From positions 4,156,501 through 4,220,500 of the forward strand of contig OY540819.1 of assembly GCA_961205875.1 (NCBI GenBank): 64,000 bases of DNA, in the 5' to 3' direction. Source of the DNA: Sialis fuliginosa (Eukaryota > Arthropoda > Insecta > Megaloptera > Sialidae). Shown here one piece after another: positions 57,582-64,000 of this stretch. The position numbers and the translations under genes are program-made. The notes under the pieces are model-generated. The model was given only the letters and a program-made list of their open reading frames with translations. It had not been told where the DNA came from and did no database searches. Position 1 is the stretch's first letter; the number at the start of each line of letters is the position of its first letter.

Positions 57582-58611
57582 TTTATTGTATTTATAGATC
57601 AATACACTCAATGTCATAGATACATACAACAAATAATCTTATCATTTGACCATTTATAATAACAAATATTATATTTCATATTTTTTTCTAAATTCATCCA
57701 TTTCGTAAAAACGAACAATTCGTTGATAAAATGACTTATGGTCCACAATAAATATCCCAAACCAACAAGCTTAACATCGTCATTATAAATATATAGTCAT
57801 TTGTCAAAATCATCAAACATAAAAGTTTTTAAAACTGTTCTTACGAAATTGATTCTATATAGTTTTATGGATCTTTCCACCGCACAATCTGCAGTATTTT
57901 TGCAGACGGAGCTTATGTAATATTGTCTGATAGTTTTTTTTCTAGAGAAAAATATTGAATGTGTATGTATGTAGAAGTTGTTACGATAAAATGAAATAAA
58001 AAGGCAAAATGTGATTCAGTTGGTTTTTATGTGTATTGTTTCTTAAAACGCAACATTGCAGTCATTTATGCTTTTGGGAAAAGGTCATGTCTCTAACCCC
58101 ATAAAATATGTCCATATCATTTTGTTCTATTTATAAAATAATAAATAATTTCCAATAACAAACATATTTTTTAATTTTTTACTTAACTAAATTTTTCCAA
58201 CGAATTTGCTTTATATAATTCAAAATCATTTTACACATATCCTTACCAGTTTAATTATATCAAAAACATAATTATCATTAATTATCCTTCTCATTTATAT
58301 ACATATATATCTATCACTTGTGTTATAACATCAAATATATATTTTCCTTTATACGAGCTTTCATATATGATATAGGCTAAACTAATTCTAGGGTTGTAAG
58401 CTTTCAAACAGTGAACTTTCCATCAAAATCGTTTTAGTAGTTTTCATATCAAGTTTAAACATTTTAAACTATAAAAATAAATATTGGCTTATAGAACGAC
58501 GTATGGAATTAATGATATATTTACAATGTATAGACAAAGTATATTTATCTATATGTTAGTATTGATCAATAAACAAAATTAAATGAAATAAAACATGATT
58601 CAGACTAACCC
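57582..58611. other. AT-rich spacer, nothing recognised
   Basis: No ends, arrays or frames seen. Confidence 0.45.
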
Positions 58612-59485
58612 TACCCGGGAAAAAATTTCAGATCTGAAGTGATCTCGGTTGATCTTTATTTTGGAACAAATCAGATCTTTGTAGATAAATAAACTTTTGT
58701 CTACCTTAAATAACAAATACACATACATACTATATAGAAACCTTGTTTATAATTTAATCAATTAAAAAAAAATGTACAGAAACGTATTGAATGATATTTG
58801 AGGCCCGTGTATTAAATTAATAAATAAATTCACAACTCACCCCCTGCCACAGATGAAGGGTTGTAATTGGTCTCATTCGATCCAGCGGGAAAAATACTTC
58901 GGGATACTAAGGGTGTGGGGGGCAAAACAACTCTCTATCTAGCACAGGAGTAGAGATATTTACGATTTTCTATAATGAATACCATAAGTAGCGAAACAGA
59001 GAAAATTTCAATATTTACTGTTAATACAGCATAGAAACATAAGATATTATTATTAAATTTAATAAAATGAAAAAAAAGTCCATAGACGTATTAAGTGATA
59101 TTTAATTGTTAAAATTATATAAAGTATTGTTAAAATAACAAATACAAACAATACGTTTTAATGTCACGATCTACGACGATCTGCAAAGATTTACAACGAT
59201 CTGCAAAGATCTACAACGATCTATAAATATCACGATCTGCAAAGATCTGCAACGATCTACAAAGATCAACAGCGATCTACAAAGATCTGCAACGACCTTC
59301 AACGATCTACAACTATCTGCAAAGACCTACAACGATCTACAACGATCTGCAAAGATCACGATCTACAAAGATCTACAGAGATCTACAACTATCTACAAAG
59401 ACTTACAACGATCTACAAAGATCTGATTTGTTCCAAAATGAAGATCAACCGAGATCACTTCAGATCTGAAATTTTTTCCCGGGTA
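58612..59485. mobile_element. TACCCGGG-TIR element with 10-bp array (874 bp)
   Basis: Inverted ends of about 73 bp beginning TACCCGGGAAAAAATTTCAG and containing GATCTGAAGTGATCTCGGTT and a GGAACAAATCAGATCTTTG block. The two ends differ at very few positions. The interior holds a long GATCT-based array (59165-59425) abutting the right TIR. Between them, 58800-58960 is a less AT-rich segment of unknown origin. The target duplication is not clear, so the superfamily is unassigned. No coding frame. Confidence 0.85.
59165..59425. repeat. 10-bp tandem array GATCT(A/G)CAA(A/C), ~25 units
   Basis: Almost every tenth base starts GATCT, alternating mainly between GATCTACAAC, GATCTGCAAA and GATCTACAAA, with a few 6- or 16-bp irregularities. 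The unit is the complement of the TTTGTAGATC word at the inner edge of the TIR, so the array probably grew from the TIR. Confidence 0.95.
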
Positions 59486-60068
59486 CTTACATGTAAAATA
59501 TTGAATAATGAATGTAAATAATAAACATATTTGATTCCAATGTAAATATTTATATTTTTTATCAATACATATTGAAACTATAAAATAATAATTAACTCAA
59601 ATCTCCACTCACTACAAACAAAATAAATAAAACATTATGCGTACCAGCGTACCAAAAAAACTTTATATTCAATTATGTATTTATTTAAAAACTAAAATAA
59701 AATACAAAAAATTGTATTAAATTTATGAAAATATTGTATCAAGAATTTTTATTTTTGTTTGAATTGAAGAGCAACTACCCACCTACCATCCTACAACTGC
59801 CATTAATGATTAAAAAATATTTCATTTATATCATTCTTGAAAACATTCACATATTTAACAAACGTCATTTTCTTTTGTAACTATGTAGGTATATACATTT
59901 ATTGACAGTGGCGCAGTTGTTTTTATTTGAATATAATTTTTAAGGATTTTAAGATTTTGCTGTGGTCTTGTACTTATTCTTCTCTTTTTCAAAAAGCCTT
60001 GATTATATCCACTATTTACTTGACTGAATTGACAGAAAGATGAAAATAATGTTATTTTATCTTTATAT
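59486..60068. other. AT-rich spacer, nothing recognised
   Basis: No structure seen. Confidence 0.5.
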
Positions 60069-60130
60069 CAGTGGTTTTCAACCTGTGGTCCGCGGATTTT
60101 CGGGGGCTGCGAAGCTATCGTAATATAATA
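60069..60130 (+). mobile_element. Solo Charlie-like hAT left end
   Basis: CAGTGGTTTTCAACCTGTGG then TCCGCGGATTTTCGGGGGCT. This is the familiar CAGTGGTTCTCAA...GGTCCGCGGACC start of hAT Charlie/Zaphod-type elements. No right end was identified downstream. Confidence 0.55.
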
Positions 60131-61216
60131 TTATTTCCTATATAAGTCCATGTAAACAGAACCCAAACATTTTTAATTTTCTTTGTAACATAAAATCAGT
60201 CATTGTGGCTAAAATAAAATAGTTAGATATATGGTGACGCGGACTTTATTTTAGATCTTTTGATTCTACACAATTCTTTACTACATTATATTGTTAAATA
60301 TTGAACGGTTTAGGAAGCGTATTACAAAATAGCGCACTGGCGGTAAACTTTTTTCCAACTTGATTTAGTATTATCGTCAATGCTTATTCCTTATGTTACC
60401 GAACGTAACAAAATATAGCCTATAACCTGGCCAGAGTATATATCTATGAATTAAAAAAAAAAAACACGTAAATCGGATAAGTAGTTCTAGAGTTATAAGC
60501 GCACTAACGGACAGATAGAGAAATACGTTTAAGAATGACTGTATTTATTTTGTTTATTTCACAAAGTTACTACGCTCCTGTCTATCAATACTTACACATT
60601 TCCAAATAATATTAAAATTTTCATCATAATGCTATATTTCTTTGTATACAAAAATATTTTTTCCGCTAAAATACTTGAAAAGAAAAACACTCTGGTATAT
60701 ATTTAATTTAATTTTTAACCAAGCAAATTAAGTTTTTATTAGAATCTGTTAAATGTCAATTGCTACAGAGTCTACATTTTACTAATCTGAATATAGGTTT
60801 ATACGGATAGATTGTAATATCCAAAGTTGTGCAAGCGATAGCTCTGTTTATATATAACCAATATACAATGCATCGTATTCTAATCTGACCAGAATTAAAT
60901 TATTCAATCAATTAAAAGGTAATAACTAGTACCCTATCTACTATAACAATAATCTACTTACACTAATTAAATAGTTTACACATATACACACAATATTAAT
61001 CAAACATGCATTATACATGCATCTATGTTTACAATATATGTATGTAACTATAGTATAGCTTATAGCTATAGTCATTGGATATCTAAAATATAATGTGTGT
61101 ATCTGAATATCTATAATTAGTTGAATTGACTATGGTGACTATGGAAAATATTTCCTGAAATTTTTTAATTTTAAAAAGTTCCTTGGCACACATTTTTATT
61201 AAGAAATATAAATTGT
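60131..61216. other. AT-rich spacer, nothing recognised
   Basis: 60305-60420 shares words with 33060-33200 (GTTACCGAACGTAACAAAAT compared with TTACGTTAGGTAACATAAGG; GGCGGTAAACTTTTTTCCAA compared with GGAAACAAATTTGCTGCCAG), so a decayed Helitron-like piece in reverse orientation is possible. Otherwise nothing. Confidence 0.35.
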
Positions 61217-61985
61217 TTTTGCTTCCTCGCAATATCGCAGATACGGGAAGCTTTGTGATCGTTTTTAAATGAGGCAAAAAATTGTTCTTCGATTTCAAAA
61301 TTTTAAATTGATCTTTTCGTTTCGTGTCTGTCTGTCCCCTGAATCCTTGTCATACGCATACGCAACCACTGAACTGATATTAATGAAACTCGGTTGGACG
61401 ACTATAATGTGAAAAGTCGAAATTTTCAAACCTCAGGTTTGTATCTCAAACCGTTATCGAGATATAGCTTCTTAAAGTTTCAGTTTTATCAAAATTTTGG
61501 AGAAAAATAGCTGTAACTTTTAAATGCGTGGTTGTAATTGATTTTAGTTGACGAATTTGAGATCACCGTGTCAAAATCTATATAATGACATGTAAAATAC
61601 TTCAAAACTCGACGAAAATTTTTTTGTGAAAAATCGAAAAAAATCAATACCTTAAAAAAATATCGATTTTTAGCCAAATTTTTTTTGTCTGCTTTGGAAG
61701 TGTTATACATGTCATTATATGTACAAATTTTGACACTCTGATTACAAATTCGTCAACTAAAATCTATTCTAACAACCCGTTCAAAAGTTACGGCTATTTT
61801 TCTCAAAAATTTTGAAAAAACTGAAACTGAGAGGCCATATCTCGAAAACGGTTTGAGATACAGACTTGCGGTTTTATTGAAATCTAAAATTAAAAATTTT
61901 TTAGTCATATTTCATGCTAAAGATAAGAAAATTAGAAGGAACATCATTAGCTACTCGTATCTTCGATATTACGAGGCAGCAAAAT
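61217..61985. mobile_element. Foldback repeat, family F copy 3 (769 bp)
   Basis: TTTTGCTTCCTCGCAATATC opens the element and its complement (ATATTACGAGGCAGCAAAA) closes it. Inner arms also pair: 61430-61560 (GTATCTCAAACCGTTATCGA) with 61735-61880 (CTCGAAAACGGTTTGAGATA). The first ~175 bp match family F copies at 4.6 and 39 kb. The inner arm matches the fragment at 10970-11205. Short minus frames (61083-61298, 61489-61710) are by-products. Confidence 0.8.
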
Positions 61986-62611
61986 GTTTAAAATCTGTTA
62001 TCTTGTTGAAAGTATAAAAAGTAAAACTACAATGATGTATATCACATGTAAGTTTGCTTAGTGCTCTACATTTTTTATAGCGACCACTGTTTTGTATGAT
62101 GAAACATTGAGTACTAACACAAAGAAGACACTGTCACTTACAATCTACTTTAAACACATATTTTGCTGCAATGGAGACTGTTTGAAAGTCGTAAACAATT
62201 CTGTTACAAAGTTTATTAAAAATAGTGTCTCAGTTCTGTGTATAAACTTCTATAACCATCTGTGTTGTCAGCTAAAGTTGAAACAATGTCGTTTACTTTT
62301 ATTTCCTGTGAACCATCTATTACGTGTTTCAGTTGGAAATTGTAAAAAAAAACTTAAATTCCTTTTGATTCATATGCTTTTATGACTTTCACAAAAATTA
62401 AATATTTATTGTTTGAAACCATTTCGGTGTTGATTCAAAAATTATTTATATTTTAATTTTAGTTTTAAAAAAATACTTCTTGGTTCTGTCTTTATGTTGG
62501 TTCGACTATCACTGTTAGAAAGCTCAGTAAATGGTACGGTATTTTGAACAGTCGGTTGCGTGGGTGTTCATTTTTTCGAAATAACTGCAAACGAATCCTC
62601 AGATAGAAATT
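61986..62611. other. Spacer, nothing recognised
   Basis: A 97-codon plus frame (62092-62385) is Leu/Cys/Lys-rich with no recognised family. I would not call it a gene. Confidence 0.4.
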
Positions 62612-62615
62612 AGTA

Positions 62616-63716
62616 CACGGTGCTCTGGAAGCCAACTTTAATAAAAAATTGATTACCTCTGATTTTTGTGTACAATTCAATTCTTTAGTATTTATGGAAC
62701 ACTTTAAGACCAATAAGAAAAAATCACCTTGGCGCTTTTTTAATAATTCATAAAATAAGAAACCGTATGCAGAATTATAACGCGAATTTTATTCAGCATT
62801 TATTGTTTATTAACTTTTTACTCTACATATTAGACAAACAAATAAAAATAAAAAATATTGGGATACGAACTTGAGACTCTTAGTTTACAAGAAAAAAAAA
62901 ATAAACATATATTGGGATTTGAACTCGGGACTCTTAGTTTATAAGATTTGTTATAATTTTTTGTGAATTTTAAAATATCAACCAAACGGTACTTTATATC
63001 AAAAAATCACAAGAGATACAATAATTTGGTTTTATTGAGAGGATTCTAAAACATATTTGATATTATCGATCCAATAATTAGTACTCCAGATATTAATTAT
63101 TTTCAATTTTATTAGAAGACGTTTTTCTTGTGGACTCTCTAGCCTTTTAGGTATTCTTTCGATCTTTTTGATACTTGGTAGAAAAATTGATCTTGAAAAT
63201 ACCTCAGTTAAGTTCGTTAGTTATCGGAATTCCTTTATGAATTTCAAAATGGCGGCCGTTCAAAATTGAAAATAATTCATATCTCGGGTATTAATTATCA
63301 AATTGATAATATAAAATATGTTTTGGAATCCCCTTAATGAAATAAAATTATTGTGTCTCTTGTGATTTTTCGATATAAAATACCGTTTGGTTTATATTTC
63401 AAAATTTACAAAAAATTGTAAAAGATCTTATAAACAATAGGTTCCGAGTTCGAATCCTAATAATGTTATTTTTTTAATTTTTTTTTTGTATGTTTTGTAG
63501 AGTAAAAAATTAATAAACAATTAATAATACAAAAAATCGCGTTCTGACCTGTACACGATTTATGTATTTTTTTGTTTTATGAATTATTAAAAAAGCGCCA
63601 AGGCGATTTATTTTTTTTGGTCTTAAAATGTTCCTTAAATACTAAAGAATTGAATTGTACAAAAAAAATCAGAGGTAATCAATTTTTTAATTTAAGTTGA
63701 CTTTCAGAGCACCGTG
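62616..63716. mobile_element. 1.1-kb foldback element with AGTA target duplications
   Basis: Starts CACGGTGCTCTGG and ends CAGAGCACCGTG, flanked on both sides by AGTA (62612-62615, 63717-63720). Arms of about 450-480 bp (62616 to about 63105 and about 63265 to 63716) are complementary, by eye roughly four-fifths identical, with a spacer of about 160 bp. Inside the arms are tRNA B-box-like words on the minus strand of the left arm (GAGTTCAAATCCC, ~62916-62928) and the plus strand of the right arm (GAGTTCGAATCCT, ~63448-63460). A 50-bp segment is tandemly duplicated in the left arm only (62841-62945). The 4-bp duplication suits several superfamilies; no assignment. Minus frame 62492-62713 is not a gene. 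Confidence 0.85.
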
Positions 63717-63720
63717 AGTA

Positions 63721-64000
63721 ATAAATGTACTTAAACATAAATGTTTTGGTAATTGTTATTTTTTTTTATTTTAAAATTAAACGAAATATTGGCATAATCA
63801 TATTGGCAACTGTGCTCTTTTAATATCAAATAAATGAAGATAAATAGTTAGGTAAAATTAATTTAAATAGCAAAACATTAAACCAACGATACGTTTATTA
63901 TAAAAATTAATATACATTAACCTGAGATAATAAAGTACGTAATAATCACCAAGTGCGAAAACCTCCAAGTTGGTTAATAACTACACAACATGACACATTA
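63721..64000. other. AT-rich end of window
   Basis: Nothing recognised. Confidence 0.5.

Noticed and set aside
61350..61395. CGCAACCACTGAACTG as the right end of the hAT at 60069
   Set aside because: The CCACTG word is part of the family F phrase also seen at 39170; it is not preceded by the TTGAGAA expected of a hAT end.
62092..62385. 97-codon plus-strand open frame
   Set aside because: Composition-driven, Leu/Cys/Lys-rich, no domain, no upstream promoter or splice signals that stand out.
1..64000. CRISPR arrays, rRNA or intact tRNA genes
   Set aside because: Read for regularly spaced direct repeats, B-box words in cloverleaf context and rRNA-like conserved words. Only the tandem repeats and the degenerate tRNA-like scraps listed were found.

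Overview
The window is strongly AT-rich, gene-poor eukaryotic DNA, almost certainly from an insect. The evidence is the repeat content: hAT-like MITEs with 8-bp target duplications, Tc1/mariner- and pogo-like foldback elements, a Penelope-like (PLE) remnant, Helitron-like 3' ends, a LINE 3' fragment, and the 'GGAC-repeat / GGTTTCC-TIR' element that I recall as common in Lepidoptera and other insects. The order cannot be settled by reading alone. I found no intact protein-coding gene, rRNA, tRNA or CRISPR array. Open frames here are short, AT-driven, or fall inside transposable elements. The window therefore reads as an intergenic or long intronic interval.

Layout. 0-13 kb: two inverted copies of a roughly 1.2-kb foldback element (953-2132 and 11356-12629), an 0.8-kb repeat with a 20-bp tandem array (4616-5424), a hAT MITE (6337-6624), a second MITE (7236-7603), and less AT-rich islands at about 2655, 4182, 7830 and 10401. 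13-27 kb: two hairpin elements (15178-15312, 18838-18990), a GC-richer island at 16.3-16.7 kb, a broken PLE (20.6-21.1 kb), a MITE with TCAA duplications (22838-23115), the inverted sister of the 6.3-kb MITE (24315-24603), and a mariner-type foldback (26511-27038). 27-40 kb: a coding-looking scrap at 29.5 kb, a Helitron-like end near 33.2 kb, a tRNA/SINE-like scrap at 33.4 kb, one copy of a 0.38-kb MITE (33911-34297), then a 2-kb near-perfect palindrome (34346-36358). The palindrome carries two inverted copies of a mariner-type transposase C-terminus and a nested hAT-like insertion. A second copy of the 4.6-kb repeat lies at 38991-39536.

40-64 kb: a pogo-like internally deleted element retaining splice signals (41469-42618), a 1.17-kb foldback (44182-45353), a LINE 3' end (45.4-46.0 kb), an element with an internally amplified unit of about 285 bp (46784-48070), a 105-nt perfect-looking hairpin (53101-53205), second copies of the 7.2-kb, 33.9-kb and 31.8-kb repeats, a mariner MITE (57190-57579), a TIR element with a 10-bp-periodic array (58612-59485), and two more foldbacks (61217-61985, 62616-63716).

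What stands out is the number of self-complementary elements. At least a dozen can form long hairpins, so they could generate double-stranded RNA if transcribed. The least AT-rich islands between the elements are the best places to look for regulatory DNA or undetected exons. All repeat-family names come from terminal motifs and target-site duplications seen in the sequence plus recalled family features. No database search was possible.
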